64,000 bases of DNA, taken from Sporosarcina sp. ACRSL. Lineage in GTDB: Bacteria > Bacillota > Bacilli > Bacillales_A > Planococcaceae. The stretch lies in the NCBI RefSeq assembly GCF_022346605.1, contig NZ_JAKRNT010000001.1, positions 186,001 through 250,000 on the forward strand, given 5' to 3'. Below the pieces are notes generated by a model. It made no database searches. It worked only from the letters and a program-made list of their open reading frames with translations, and had not been told where the DNA came from. Within the stretch, counting starts at the first letter, position 1. Each line of letters opens with the position of its first letter. Below are positions 1-9,261 of the stretch, one piece after another. A program made the position numbers and the translations under genes.

Positions 1-111
1 ATTGACTTTCCTGTATGGGCCGGATATTTAATTTTTTACGGAATCATTACCGTAGTTGCGCTTTTCATAGCTGTGAAAAAACTCCGCGTCAATATGAAAC
101 GATTAAAATGA
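1..111 (+). CDS. C-terminal fragment of an integral membrane protein (cut by window edge)
   Basis: An open frame enters from the left edge and ends in TGA at 109-111. The 36 visible residues form one hydrophobic helix (about residues 8-25) followed by a basic tail (AVKKLRVNMKRLK), the usual cytoplasmic end of a polytopic membrane protein. It lies 13 bases before the first complete gene of the MoxR cluster on the same strand, so it is probably the preceding operon member. An ABC-2 type permease subunit would fit similar clusters, but too little is visible to assign a family. Confidence 0.6.
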   Translation: MDFPVWAGYLIFYGIITVVALFIAVKKLRVNMKRLK

Positions 112-124
112 TAGGGTGAGACAG

Positions 125-1630
125 ATGGAAGGGAAAACAGCAATACTCCGATATGTCAGAAAAGCACTCAGAGCTTTGCGCTTTGAGCGATCTGTCTATA
201 TGCTGCAAGCAGGACTTTTCATAACCGCTTTGTTGTCCACGCTGTTTCTTGCTGCTTCCAGACTGTTCGTATTACCTCATTTCGAATGGATTGCCCTATG
301 GCTCGCCATTTTCACGATGGTTGCGACGATCGTTGTATTGTTCATAAAGAACGTCAGTCGAGATGAGGCCGTTTGGAATTTGGATCAGTATGTTCCCGAT
401 AATTTGCTTGTGACGGCTTTAGATGAGCGAGTGAATCAATCTGAATTTGCACAAGCAATTGTGGAGCGTGCAGAAAGATCTTTAGGAACTGCTTATTCGC
501 AATTTAAGAAACGGGAAAAGAACTATTTAAACGGAAAAATGCTCGTCGGTTTTCTAATTCTGCTAACTTGTACGGTTCTATTGCTGATTTTTCCTTCCGA
601 AGCACAGCAAGAAGCGAAAGCAGTCGCGAAAGAAAAGGAAATCATTGAGGAATTAAAGAAGGAAGTTACGGATCTTGTAAAGGAGGAAAAGGATCCTGAG
701 CAGAAAAAAGAATTGGAAGAGTTGGCAGAGAAACTGAAAGAAGCAGAAACATCCGAGGAAACATTAAGGGAATTAGTAAAGAAACAGAAGGAGTTCAAAC
801 TGAAGGAACAGAGATTAGCTGAAAAGAAGAATGCCTCTGTAGATGGATTAAGCGAGTCAGAGGAAAAGGAGCTTGAAGAACTTAAAGCGTTAGCCGATCA
901 GCTCGCTCAACAGGCCGGGAAGGCGCAAAGTGCATTGAATAAAATCGGCAAAGCCCCATCATTGCCTGCATTAGCGAGTGCTGGCACACCTCCGTCAGCT
1001 AGCAATGGTCAAACAGGATCTACTGCCAAACCGGGCACGGGACAGTCCCAAGCAGGTGTAGGCGGAGCTAGTCAAGGCCAGGGTGAAGGCGAAGGTCAAG
1101 GTGAAGGCGAAGGTCAAGGCGAAGGCCAAGGAGAAGGTCAAGGTGAAGGCGAAGGCGAAGGCGAAGGCCAAGGCGAAGGCCAAGGCGAAGGCCAAGGAGA
1201 AGGTCAAGGTCAAGGTCAAGGCCAAGGCCAGGGTCAAGGCCAGGGTCAAGGTCAAGGCCAGGGTCAAGGTCAAGGCCAAGGGCAAGGCCAGGGTCAAGGC
1301 CAAGGGCAAGGGTCCGGAGCTGGATCTGGTCAAGGCCAGGGCCAAGGTGGGTCCGGTGCTGGAACAGGGCAAGGTGGGCGTGAACTACTTTCGATTCCTT
1401 TCGACAGGATGGGTGGTTTTAATGATCCATCTGTTGTTAGCGGCGAGCTCGGTGAAGGGGACTTCATTGAAGAAAATGAACGAGAAGGCCTTGTTGAAAG
1501 GGGAACATTACGCCCTTACCAAGAAGTGGTTGGAAGCTATAAAGACGCCTATTTGAAAGGTTCGGATAAAATGAATCTCCCTGCAGATTTACAGCGGGTC
1601 CTTTCCGATTACTTTTCATCAATTGAATGA
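125..1630 (+). CDS. Membrane-anchored coiled-coil protein with Gly-Gln/Gly-Glu repeat
   Basis: The start is ATG 125, seven bases after AGGGTG; an in-frame GTG at 116 overlaps that ribosome site and is less likely. About residues 25-75 hold two membrane helices and about 145-162 a third. A charged Lys/Glu-rich coiled coil covers roughly 165-285. Then comes a low-complexity tract of Gly-Gln and Gly-Glu dipeptides (about 318-395). The C-terminal 75 residues are ordered again, with a PYQEVVGSYKDAYLKG-like segment and a final DYFSSIE, as in the tails of large membrane proteins encoded next to MoxR/VWA genes (DUF4175-like). The gene ends 21 bases before the MoxR gene. Its function is unknown; by position it is a membrane scaffold for the ATPase/VWA system. 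Confidence 0.75.
   Translation: MEGKTAILRYVRKALRALRFERSVYMLQAGLFITALLSTLFLAASRLFVLPHFEWIALWLAIFTMVATIVVLFIKNVSRDEAVWNLDQYVPDNLLVTALDERVNQSEFAQAIVERAERSLGTAYSQFKKREKNYLNGKMLVGFLILLTCTVLLLIFPSEAQQEAKAVAKEKEIIEELKKEVTDLVKEEKDPEQKKELEELAEKLKEAETSEETLRELVKKQKEFKLKEQRLAEKKNASVDGLSESEEKELEELKALADQLAQQAGKAQSALNKIGKAPSLPALASAGTPPSASNGQTGSTAKPGTGQSQAGVGGASQGQGEGEGQGEGEGQGEGQGEGQGEGEGEGEGQGEGQGEGQGEGQGQGQGQGQGQGQGQGQGQGQGQGQGQGQGQGQGQGSGAGSGQGQGQGGSGAGTGQGGRELLSIPFDRMGGFNDPSVVSGELGEGDFIEENEREGLVERGTLRPYQEVVGSYKDAYLKGSDKMNLPADLQRVLSDYFSSIE
1072..1311 (+). repeat. In-frame 6/12-bp tandem repeat encoding (GQ)n/(GE)n
   Basis: About 240 bases built from GGCCAA, GGTCAA, GGCGAA and close variants, all in register with the reading frame, encode alternating Gly-Glu then pure Gly-Gln dipeptides. 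Every unit is a multiple of three, so slippage by whole units keeps the downstream frame. The tract also leaves long shadow frames open on both strands. Copy number is likely to vary between strains and short-read assembly may be unreliable here. Confidence 0.9.
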
Positions 1631-1651
1631 TTAATGATGGGAGTTGTACAC

Positions 1652-2644
1652 ATGTCGTTTTCACCTGAACAATTCGAAGAAATGAGCAAAACACTTGCAG
1701 AAGTACGGGAAGAAATCGGGAAATTCATTGTAGGACAACAGGAAGCTGTCGAGTTCTCTTTATATTCCATTTTGGCAGATGGGCATGCCTTGCTCGAAGG
1801 GTTGCCCGGATTAGGAAAGACGATGTTGATCCGAACGATATCAGAAGTGTTGGACCTATCTTTTTCCCGTATTCAATTTACGCCGGATCTCATGCCTGCA
1901 GATATTACAGGAACAAGTATTTTGGAGCGGAATCCTGATGGGGTTCAACGATTTGTATTCAAGGAAGGCCCTATCTTCAGCCAAATGGTGTTAGCGGATG
2001 AAATTAACCGTGCCACACCCAAAACACAAAGTGCATTGCTTGAAGCGATGGGAGAGAAAACGGTAACAGTTCTCGGCGAAACCCGGAAAATGTCTAAACC
2101 GTTTTTCGTTCTTGCAACTCAAAACCCGATTGAGATGGAAGGGACCTACCCGCTGCCGGAAGCGCAAATGGACCGATTCTTATGCAAGATTCTACTACCC
2201 TATCCGGTTAAAGAAGACTTAAAGGAAATTATGCTAAGAACGACCGGGCCGAATACGATTGCCATTAGAAAAGTGATGGATGCAGAAGGGATTCGATTAG
2301 CCCAAGAAATGGCGAAGACGATTGTCGTTCCAGATGAAATGATGGATTATGCAGTCGATCTCGTTTCGGCGACACACCATAGAGCGGATTCAGAAGATGA
2401 ATGGAGCCAATACGTCCAATATGGGAGCGGACCTCGTGGATTGCAATCGATTATCCGTTTGGCGAAAGCCAGAGCATTGATGGCTGGTCGTTTCCATGTG
2501 TCCATCGCGGATATTAAAACCGTCGCCAAACCAGCTTTACGGCACCGTGTTCTCATTAATTATGAAGGGGAAGCAGAAGGGATCGATGTCGATAAACTTA
2601 TCGACAAATTGCTTGAAGATATACGTCAAGGAGCATCGGTGTAA
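1652..2644 (+). CDS. MoxR-family AAA+ ATPase
   Basis: This 330-residue ATPase belongs to the MoxR/RavA class, which works as a hexameric chaperone for von Willebrand A (VWA) proteins or enzyme maturation. The Walker A motif GLPGLGKT lies at residues 50-57, Walker B in VLADEINRA, and the sensor/arginine-finger region contains the class motif ATQNPIEMEGTYPLPEAQ. The lid domain ends the protein. The start is ATG 1652, eight bases after GGGAG; an upstream in-frame ATG at 1634 has no such site. The stop overlaps the DUF58 start by one base, so translation is coupled. Substrates are inferred to be the VWA proteins encoded downstream. Confidence 0.93.
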   Translation: MSFSPEQFEEMSKTLAEVREEIGKFIVGQQEAVEFSLYSILADGHALLEGLPGLGKTMLIRTISEVLDLSFSRIQFTPDLMPADITGTSILERNPDGVQRFVFKEGPIFSQMVLADEINRATPKTQSALLEAMGEKTVTVLGETRKMSKPFFVLATQNPIEMEGTYPLPEAQMDRFLCKILLPYPVKEDLKEIMLRTTGPNTIAIRKVMDAEGIRLAQEMAKTIVVPDEMMDYAVDLVSATHHRADSEDEWSQYVQYGSGPRGLQSIIRLAKARALMAGRFHVSIADIKTVAKPALRHRVLINYEGEAEGIDVDKLIDKLLEDIRQGASV

Positions 2645-3516
2645 TGAGTGGGGAGCTATTTCCCGATCGATTGTCAAAACGGTTAGGGGCTTTATCCATT
2701 GTTACAAGAGCGAGACGTCTCGGCCATCATAAAGGGACACATCGTTCCAGTAAAACGGGGACGTCTTTGGATTTTTCGGATTTCAGAGAATATCACCCCG
2801 GCGATGATTTACGCCATATTGATTGGAATGTGTTCGCTCGTACGGATAAACCGTTCATTAAACAGTTTTTGGATGAACAGGAAATGCGGGTACACATATT
2901 GCTCGACTCGACAAAATCGATGGGTATCGATGGAAAATGGGATTTTGCGCGTCAATTGGCGATCGGTTTAGGCCATATTGCGTTAAAAAGTGGAGACACC
3001 GTTTCATTCTCAACTTGGTCTCCTAGCCAAAATTATTTCTTTCGGAAGAAAGGCGCCTTGCATCGTTCTTCGTTCTCCAAATACGTAGAACAATTGCAAG
3101 AGCCTGTTTCCGAAGGTGAATTTGCAGATCAAGTGTTAAAGCATGTACCGAAGGCGATGACTGTTCTATTTATTATTACGGACGGGTTGGAACAGTTGGA
3201 TAAGTGGGAGCGGCTGTTCAGAAGAATGCCAGGTATCTGTAAGGATATCCGCATCTTGACCATTCACTCACCGATAGAAGAGATTCCTACTTACGATGGA
3301 GATGTTCGATTCGTTGATGTGGAAAGTGGATCGGTCGTAGAAGTTTCGATAAGTCAGAGAATCGTCAAAGATTATAAAGAGAAAAAAATGCAACATGAAG
3401 CTGCTTTAATGGTATTGGCGAAAAAATACGGAATCCAGCTTTTACGAGCGGAAGTTTCGGATGGCGCGATGGATAGTTTTACTAAGAAAATGAGACATGC
3501 CGGATGGTTGCGGTGA
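2644..3516 (+). CDS. DUF58 domain protein (VWA-like, MoxR partner)
   Basis: A 290-residue soluble protein with the DUF58 hallmark DFREYHPGDDLRHIDW around residues 46-61 and a degenerate MIDAS-like segment (LLDSTKSM) at 86-93. DUF58 proteins are almost always encoded next to MoxR ATPases and are thought to be adaptors or substrates. The start ATG 2644 shares its A with the MoxR stop codon and has AAGGAG ten bases upstream inside the moxR coding sequence. No signal peptide or membrane helix is apparent. The molecular role is unknown. Confidence 0.9.
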   Translation: MSGELFPDRLSKRLGALSIVTRARRLGHHKGTHRSSKTGTSLDFSDFREYHPGDDLRHIDWNVFARTDKPFIKQFLDEQEMRVHILLDSTKSMGIDGKWDFARQLAIGLGHIALKSGDTVSFSTWSPSQNYFFRKKGALHRSSFSKYVEQLQEPVSEGEFADQVLKHVPKAMTVLFIITDGLEQLDKWERLFRRMPGICKDIRILTIHSPIEEIPTYDGDVRFVDVESGSVVEVSISQRIVKDYKEKKMQHEAALMVLAKKYGIQLLRAEVSDGAMDSFTKKMRHAGWLR

Positions 3517-3530
3517 AAGGGGACGGCTAA

Positions 3531-5294
3531 GTGGGGTTCGATCAAATCAGTAATGCATGGACGGCAATTTTCCCGTTGGCCGTCCTTCTTTATTATTTTT
3601 TCCGAAAGAAGTACGTGACAACAACGATTTCGTCTACATTGTTTTGGGAAAGATCGATGCGAGAGACGAAGGTTTCGCCATATTTGAAAAATCTACAGCG
3701 AAATGCTTTATTTTATTTGCAAATGGCTGCATTATTGCTTTTACTTTTCATTTTGCTACGCCCTTATTTGCCAAAAGATACTGTCGCTGATGGTCATACC
3801 ATATTTGTCGTAGACAGTTCTGCAAGCATGGCTGCCTATGATGGCGAACTTTCACTACTTGAAAAGAGTAAAGGGAAGATGCGCGAAATTGCCAAGGAAC
3901 GTGCAGGTGAATCGATATCCATTATTACGACCGGAAAGGAACCTTCCCTGTTGCTGCGGGAAGAAAGTGATGAACGCGTTATCATGGCTTCGATTGATGG
4001 GCTTGACTTGAATTATGAACATGAACATTTAGGACGTTCCCTCGATTTTGTTAAATCAATCGCCTCACAGGCAGGAGCGGATGTCCATATTTTTACCGAT
4101 TACTTCGATCGCTCCGCTTTCATAGATAGCGAAAGTGGAATTTCGTGGACCGTCCATAACAATGAACAACTTCTGAACAATGTAGCAATCGGGAAATTTG
4201 GTGCCATACATATAGCAGATGGCACTGAGGCCATTGTGAAACTATTAAATCAATCAATTCAGGAACAATCTGGGACGGTAAGTGTGCATAATGGCTTGAC
4301 GGGTGACAAGTTGGCCGAACAGGAATTTTCAATCGATCAAGAAGGAGAGGCGCTTCTTTCATTTAAGGATTTGCCGAAGTTGCCTGCATTCCATTTACAT
4401 ATGGAAGTGGAAGACGACTACAAAGTAGACAACGATGCATTTATCGTCATTGGCAATGAATCCTCGGAAGTGATTGTCGACAATCAACTGCATGAATTAG
4501 TTAAAAGAGCATTTGAAGCAATCGGGCTAACTGTCAGTTCTGGATCTGTCAATGAAATGACTTCCGCTTTGAATCATGCAATGATTGTGACGAATGAGAC
4601 ATCGTTCTTGGAGGAAGGGTCTGAACCGATTTTATTGATCGGCCGAAATGATTCTACGACAGAACCTGTTTCCGGGGTTGTGGAAACGACAAATGATGCG
4701 CTATTTACAATTGCTTCGATGCATGATGTGTATATAAGCGCTCTCTATCCTGCTTTTGATGGCTTTTCGACATTGGCTACCATTGATGGTAAACCATTCA
4801 TCCAACGTTCTCCTAGAGGCGACATTATCATCTTGACGGATATCGGTCTGACAGATTGGCCTTTGCATCCATCGTTCCCGTTATTCATTTGGAGTTCAGT
4901 CGAGATGTTGCGATCCGGGAGTGAAATCGCAGGAACATTCACACCGAATGAACGGAAAGCGTTGTTGACAGGAAGTGGACCTGAAGGAATTGAAATATTT
5001 ACAGTTGACGATAAGTATATTGCATCTTATGAGGCAGGCGGGAATTTTGTCGCTCCATCAAAACCGGGAATTTATAAACTGTTGGACAGAGGAGTGGAAA
5101 AGTATTTATCCGTTCAGCTCGAGCCAATTGAAAAATCGGTTGCTTATGGTCCCGGTTATCGACTTGGAGCAGGCCCATTAAATGAAGCAGAACAAGAAGG
5201 GAAACAAATGATTGGATGGCTTTTCCTATTGCCTGTCCTCCTTCTTTTAGTAATCGAGTGGGAGGTGCAAAGACGTCGTGGATATCCGAATTGA
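3531..5294 (+). CDS. BatA-type membrane protein with von Willebrand A domain
   Basis: GTG start with AAAGGGGA eight bases upstream. The 587-residue product begins with a BatA-type N-terminus: two membrane helices (about residues 8-23 and 61-78) enclosing the conserved SSTLFW segment. A VWA domain follows, with MIDAS motif DSSAS at 95-99. A long extracytoplasmic region leads to a C-terminal membrane helix near 563-580. VWA domains bind metal-dependent partners, so an extracytoplasmic adhesion or assembly role is plausible. The gene overlaps the next one by 17 bases. Confidence 0.85.
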   Translation: MGFDQISNAWTAIFPLAVLLYYFFRKKYVTTTISSTLFWERSMRETKVSPYLKNLQRNALFYLQMAALLLLLFILLRPYLPKDTVADGHTIFVVDSSASMAAYDGELSLLEKSKGKMREIAKERAGESISIITTGKEPSLLLREESDERVIMASIDGLDLNYEHEHLGRSLDFVKSIASQAGADVHIFTDYFDRSAFIDSESGISWTVHNNEQLLNNVAIGKFGAIHIADGTEAIVKLLNQSIQEQSGTVSVHNGLTGDKLAEQEFSIDQEGEALLSFKDLPKLPAFHLHMEVEDDYKVDNDAFIVIGNESSEVIVDNQLHELVKRAFEAIGLTVSSGSVNEMTSALNHAMIVTNETSFLEEGSEPILLIGRNDSTTEPVSGVVETTNDALFTIASMHDVYISALYPAFDGFSTLATIDGKPFIQRSPRGDIIILTDIGLTDWPLHPSFPLFIWSSVEMLRSGSEIAGTFTPNERKALLTGSGPEGIEIFTVDDKYIASYEAGGNFVAPSKPGIYKLLDRGVEKYLSVQLEPIEKSVAYGPGYRLGAGPLNEAEQEGKQMIGWLFLLPVLLLLVIEWEVQRRRGYPN

Positions 5295-7875
5295 GGAGCC
5301 GTTATGGTTATTGTTGCTAATACCAATAGCTCTTTACATGGCGTATGCTTGGAAGTCTTCCAACATGCGTTTTATCAGCAAAGGTACGATACTTTATGCT
5401 CTTAGAAGTCTCGTGATCCTCTGCATCGTTTTTGCCCTCACCATTCCCTATGTGTTATTGCCGGATGATGAGGAGCAGATACTATTCGTCGTCGATCGAT
5501 CTGTTTCTGTTGAAGAGGCGGGCCAATCAATCGAACATTGGATTGCGGAAAGTTTACAGGCGAGGAAAGCGAATCAATCCGTAGGTATTTATTCTTTTGG
5601 CGGTACATTCCGCACGGATAGCCAGTTGACGGATGCCGACTTGACAATGTCGAAGTTGGAACCGATCGAATCGGGTGGAGCAACAAATATTGCAAATGCA
5701 GTCGACCTCGCCGCTGCAGTGGCAAAAAGAGACCTCGCGACGAGGATTGTGTTAGTGACTGATGGACTTGAAACGGAAGGATCCATTGAAGAGCTGTTGC
5801 CGAAGTATGAGAATAGCCATGTCCAAATCGATACGGTTGTTGTCAGGCGATCCAATCAGGCAGACGCTTCGATTTCATTATTTGAAACACCAAGAACGGC
5901 CTATGAAGGTGAGAGGCAATTATTGCGTGTAGAAATCGAGTCATCGACGAAGACTGCGGGTCAATTGCTCATTTACTTGAACGATGAAGAAATTGTTAGC
6001 GAATCAGTTACTCTTGACGAAGGAGCGAACCTATTTGCTTTTCATCATGAGGCCCGGGGAACAGGTCTCTTGAAGTATGAGGCGAAGTTGATCGTCCCAG
6101 ATGATGGTCTGCTTGAAAATAACCGGATGCTTTCGGTAACGATGCTAGAACAATCTCCAAGAGTGCTTGTCGTGGAGACCGAACGAAGTCCTTCTGTCAT
6201 TCCTTCATTGCTCGACAGAAATGCGATTGAAGTCGACGTCGTCGATGCGGAACAATTGCCTGAAAATCTATCTGGATATTTAGGTTATGGAGCTATCATT
6301 TTTGACAATGTGCCGGGTCATCTAGTAGGGGAGCATAAAATGACAGTCATTGAGCAAGCTGTCAAAAGCTTCGGTACAGGATTCATGATGGTCGGTGGAG
6401 ATGAAAGCTTCGGATTGGGCGGCTATTTTAAATCACCGATCGAGCGTTTGTTGCCAGTTGAAATGGAAGTGAAAGGGAAGGAGCAGCTGCCCTCCCTCGG
6501 CCTCGTCATTACTTTGGATCGTTCCGGAAGTATGTCAGGTTCAAAAATCATCATAGCGAGGGAGGCGGCGGCAAGGGCGGTAGAGTTGTTACGGAATGAT
6601 GATACATTCGGTTTCACTGCCTTTGACCACGACATATGGGAAGTCATTCCGGTCGGACCTTTACGCGATAAGCAAGAAGCGATGGATCAAATTTTGTCCA
6701 TTCCTGCAGGTGGCGGGACTGATATTTTCCCTTCGGTAGCGAAAGCGTATGAGGATTTGGCTGATTTAAAGCTGCAACGGAAGCATATTATTCTGTTAAC
6801 GGATGGCCAGTCGCCTATGCCGCCCGAGTATGAAGAAATTATAGCGGAAGGGAAAAACACTAACGTCACGTTATCGACTGTTGCAATCGGAACAGATGCC
6901 GATAGTGTATTGCTCGAGGAATTAGCGGAGTTGGGCGGCGGAAGGTTTTATAATGCTGTCGACGAGTCAACAATCCCTGCAATATTGACAAGGGAAACAT
7001 CGATGCTGACAAGGACCTATATTGAGGATGATCCGTTCTACGTAACACTTAGCAATGTACCTGAGTGGATTTCCATTTTCCGAGATGGTGTTCCACAGAT
7101 GAACGCCTATATTGCGACGACTCCAAAGTCGACTGCTACGGTTGCGGCAGAAAGCCCTAAAGAAGATCCGGTCATTGCGGAATGGATGTATGGATTAGGG
7201 CGTACGATTGCATTTACTTCGGATTCAACGGGAAAATGGTCGGGCGATCTTGCAAGATGGGAAGGGTATCCGGATTTTTGGAACACGGCCGTTTCCCGAT
7301 TGCTGCCGTCTTATGAAGACGTTCCGTATGTCGTCAACCATGATCGTGGCGGAACGTATACGATTACGGACAGTTCCCGGAAGTCAGCATTTTTGGAAGT
7401 GACGATTGTCGATGAGCAAGGAAAAGAAGTGCCTTTCCAATCTGAACCTTTAGCGCCCGGAAAGACGAGGGTCACGTTGGACGCGAATCCTGGCCTTGTT
7501 TTCTTTAGTATTACCGATGATAGGGGAGGGCTATTTGAAGCGGGTGTGTCCGTTCCTTATGGCCTGGAATACAAACCAGCAGAACCGAATGTCGCGTTGC
7601 TTGAAAAAATTGCCGAGCGGACGGGTGGAAAGTACCTTGAAGAACCTGAAGACGTATTCCGGCCGCATCCATATAAAAGCGGGGAGAGAAAGCCGGTTGC
7701 GGATTGGCTCGTTTTAATGGCGATGATTCTGTTTTTCATTGATATTACGTTGCGCCGATTCGGCATGTTTTCGAACTTGCTCGAACGGAAAGAAAGGATT
7801 GTTGAGAACGAGACACCAACCGTCAAAACCGAAGACCATGTCGCTGAATTACTAAAAGCGAAAAAGAAGCGATAA
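5278..7875 (+). CDS. Large membrane protein with two VWA domains and a GATase1-like domain
   Basis: 865 residues from GTG 5278, ten bases after GGGAGGTG; the start lies inside the previous gene. N-terminal helices (about 8-25 and 40-60) are followed by a first VWA domain (DRSVS at 73-77), a region resembling class I glutamine amidotransferase folds (about 293-395, with GGDESFG) and a second VWA domain with intact MIDAS DRSGS at 414-418. The second VWA retains TDGQSP, typical of the strand holding the third metal loop. A C-terminal helix near 810-830 gives a type of architecture found in many MoxR clusters. Last gene of the operon; a strong terminator follows. Confidence 0.87.
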   Translation: MDIRIEEPLWLLLLIPIALYMAYAWKSSNMRFISKGTILYALRSLVILCIVFALTIPYVLLPDDEEQILFVVDRSVSVEEAGQSIEHWIAESLQARKANQSVGIYSFGGTFRTDSQLTDADLTMSKLEPIESGGATNIANAVDLAAAVAKRDLATRIVLVTDGLETEGSIEELLPKYENSHVQIDTVVVRRSNQADASISLFETPRTAYEGERQLLRVEIESSTKTAGQLLIYLNDEEIVSESVTLDEGANLFAFHHEARGTGLLKYEAKLIVPDDGLLENNRMLSVTMLEQSPRVLVVETERSPSVIPSLLDRNAIEVDVVDAEQLPENLSGYLGYGAIIFDNVPGHLVGEHKMTVIEQAVKSFGTGFMMVGGDESFGLGGYFKSPIERLLPVEMEVKGKEQLPSLGLVITLDRSGSMSGSKIIIAREAAARAVELLRNDDTFGFTAFDHDIWEVIPVGPLRDKQEAMDQILSIPAGGGTDIFPSVAKAYEDLADLKLQRKHIILLTDGQSPMPPEYEEIIAEGKNTNVTLSTVAIGTDADSVLLEELAELGGGRFYNAVDESTIPAILTRETSMLTRTYIEDDPFYVTLSNVPEWISIFRDGVPQMNAYIATTPKSTATVAAESPKEDPVIAEWMYGLGRTIAFTSDSTGKWSGDLARWEGYPDFWNTAVSRLLPSYEDVPYVVNHDRGGTYTITDSSRKSAFLEVTIVDEQGKEVPFQSEPLAPGKTRVTLDANPGLVFFSITDDRGGLFEAGVSVPYGLEYKPAEPNVALLEKIAERTGGKYLEEPEDVFRPHPYKSGERKPVADWLVLMAMILFFIDITLRRFGMFSNLLERKERIVENETPTVKTEDHVAELLKAKKKR

Positions 7876-7878
7876 GAA

Positions 7879-7916
7879 AAACCCTTATCTCTCAGCTGTC
7901 AGAGAGATAAGGGTTT
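7879..7916. terminator. Bidirectional intrinsic terminator
   Basis: A 15-bp stem, AAACCCTTATCTCTC (7879-7893) with GAGAGATAAGGGTTT (7902-7916), encloses an 8-base loop. It sits between the convergent VWA gene (plus) and the MFS gene (minus, stop at 7916) and can serve both. Confidence 0.85.
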
Positions 7917-9124
7917 CATTGTGTCCTTGTAGAGGCAAGCAGGCTCGCGTTTTTTCTTGACCAGACACCCGCAATTCCGAAACAGATCAGGAGAATGGCT
8001 GTGCCTAGTATATACGGGAATGTTATATTGATGTCGAAAATGGAACCGGCGAGTGCTGGACCAATCATATTCCCTAAACTCATGTACGCATTCATCATCC
8101 CTGCCGCATAACCTTGCTGCTCGCCTGCAAGCTTCGACACAAGCGTATTTACTGCAGGACGAAGGAGGGAAGTCGCTGTCGAGAAAATCGTAGCTACAAG
8201 AAGAATCGTCCAAAATAGGTCGACGAAAAGAATACCGAGCATAGATACTGCTGCTACGACGAGGTTTACAAGAATGACTTGCATCTCTCCGTATCTCTTG
8301 AATAGCCGATTGATGACAAAAGTTTGGACAATGACCCCGACAAATCCGCCTACCGTAATCAAAACTGCAATTTGTGCTGGTGTGTATCCGTACTTTTGAT
8401 CAACATACAAGGAAATGGTTGATTGGAAATTCGCCAGACCGAACGAAAAGACGAACATGACAATCAGCATGATAAAATATGGTGTTCTCGTTGACCGTTT
8501 TAATTGTTTAAATAAGTTTTCCGCCTTGCCTTGGAGTTTCTCAGGCGAGATGACCGGTGCAACATTTGGCAATATAAAAATCGACAGGATTGCCGCGAAA
8601 AAGGAAGCACCCGTTGCTGCATAAAATGGAACCAGTAGACCGAACTTGGATAGGAATCCGCCAATTCCTGGCCCGATCATGAAACCAAGTGACATGGACG
8701 CCCCTAACAGTCCCATCCCTCTGCCTCTTTCATCGTATGTGGTGATGTCAGCGACAAATGCCATCATAGGTGGGATGAGGAAAGCGGCTCCCATTCCGGA
8801 AAAGAACCGTGCAACAAATAGCATCCATAATTCTGAAGACAAACTGAAAGCTAGCTGCGATGCTCCAAAAATAAATAACCCAACAATAATAATCTTCTTT
8901 CTTCCTAGCCGGTCGGATAAATCTCCAGATATAGGCGAAAAGATAAATTGTGCAAATGAAAATATGGCTATAAGGAAACCGAGAACTTTCCCGGCGGCTC
9001 CAAACGTCCCAAGAAACTCAGGCATAATTGGGATGATGAGACCGATGCCTGACATTGCAAGAAACATATTGAACATCAGTATGTATAAAGCCAAATTATT
9101 CGATTTTTTCTCCGCCAAAGGCAA
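7916..9124 (-). CDS. MFS transporter, drug:H+ antiporter type
   Basis: A 402-residue protein with 12 predicted membrane helices. The loop 2-3 motif A of the major facilitator superfamily, GDLSDRLGRKK, is at residues 67-77. The helix 5 region contains the GPGIGG sequence typical of antiporters (motif C). The closest general type is the NorA/Bmr/TetA group of multidrug exporters, but the substrate cannot be read from sequence. TTG 9124 is the chosen start, just after AGAGGGG; a second TTG two codons on is possible. Single gene, convergent with the VWA operon. Confidence 0.85.
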   Translation of the reverse strand: MPLAEKKSNNLALYILMFNMFLAMSGIGLIIPIMPEFLGTFGAAGKVLGFLIAIFSFAQFIFSPISGDLSDRLGRKKIIIVGLFIFGASQLAFSLSSELWMLFVARFFSGMGAAFLIPPMMAFVADITTYDERGRGMGLLGASMSLGFMIGPGIGGFLSKFGLLVPFYAATGASFFAAILSIFILPNVAPVISPEKLQGKAENLFKQLKRSTRTPYFIMLIVMFVFSFGLANFQSTISLYVDQKYGYTPAQIAVLITVGGFVGVIVQTFVINRLFKRYGEMQVILVNLVVAAVSMLGILFVDLFWTILLVATIFSTATSLLRPAVNTLVSKLAGEQQGYAAGMMNAYMSLGNMIGPALAGSIFDINITFPYILGTAILLICFGIAGVWSRKNASLLASTRTQ

Positions 9125-9217
9125 TCCGCCCCTCTATTTCTTGTTATTATTCCACTTTACCATAGAAGCAAATCATTATTTAACAGAAACGACTCCGTCA
9201 CGTTCATTCATACAGAA

Positions 9218-9256
9218 TAACCGCCCTTAACCATATAAACGGTCGAAGGACGGTTA
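9218..9256 (-). terminator. Probable terminator of the pot operon
   Basis: On the minus strand TAACCGTCCTT (9256-9246) pairs with AAGGGCGGTTA (9228-9218) with one mismatch. It starts six bases after the potD stop. The T tract that follows is weak, so termination may be partial. Confidence 0.5.
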
Positions 9257-9261
9257 CGATA

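Noticed and set aside
1083..1556. Long open frames in other registers and on the minus strand across the GQ/GE tract (also 995-1372)
   Set aside because: They result from the short tandem repeat, encode only Lys-Ala/Val or Leu-Ala strings and lack ribosome sites.
8646..9230. 194-codon plus-strand frame opposite the MFS gene
   Set aside because: It is fully antisense to a clear transporter and has Pro/Asn-rich shadow composition.
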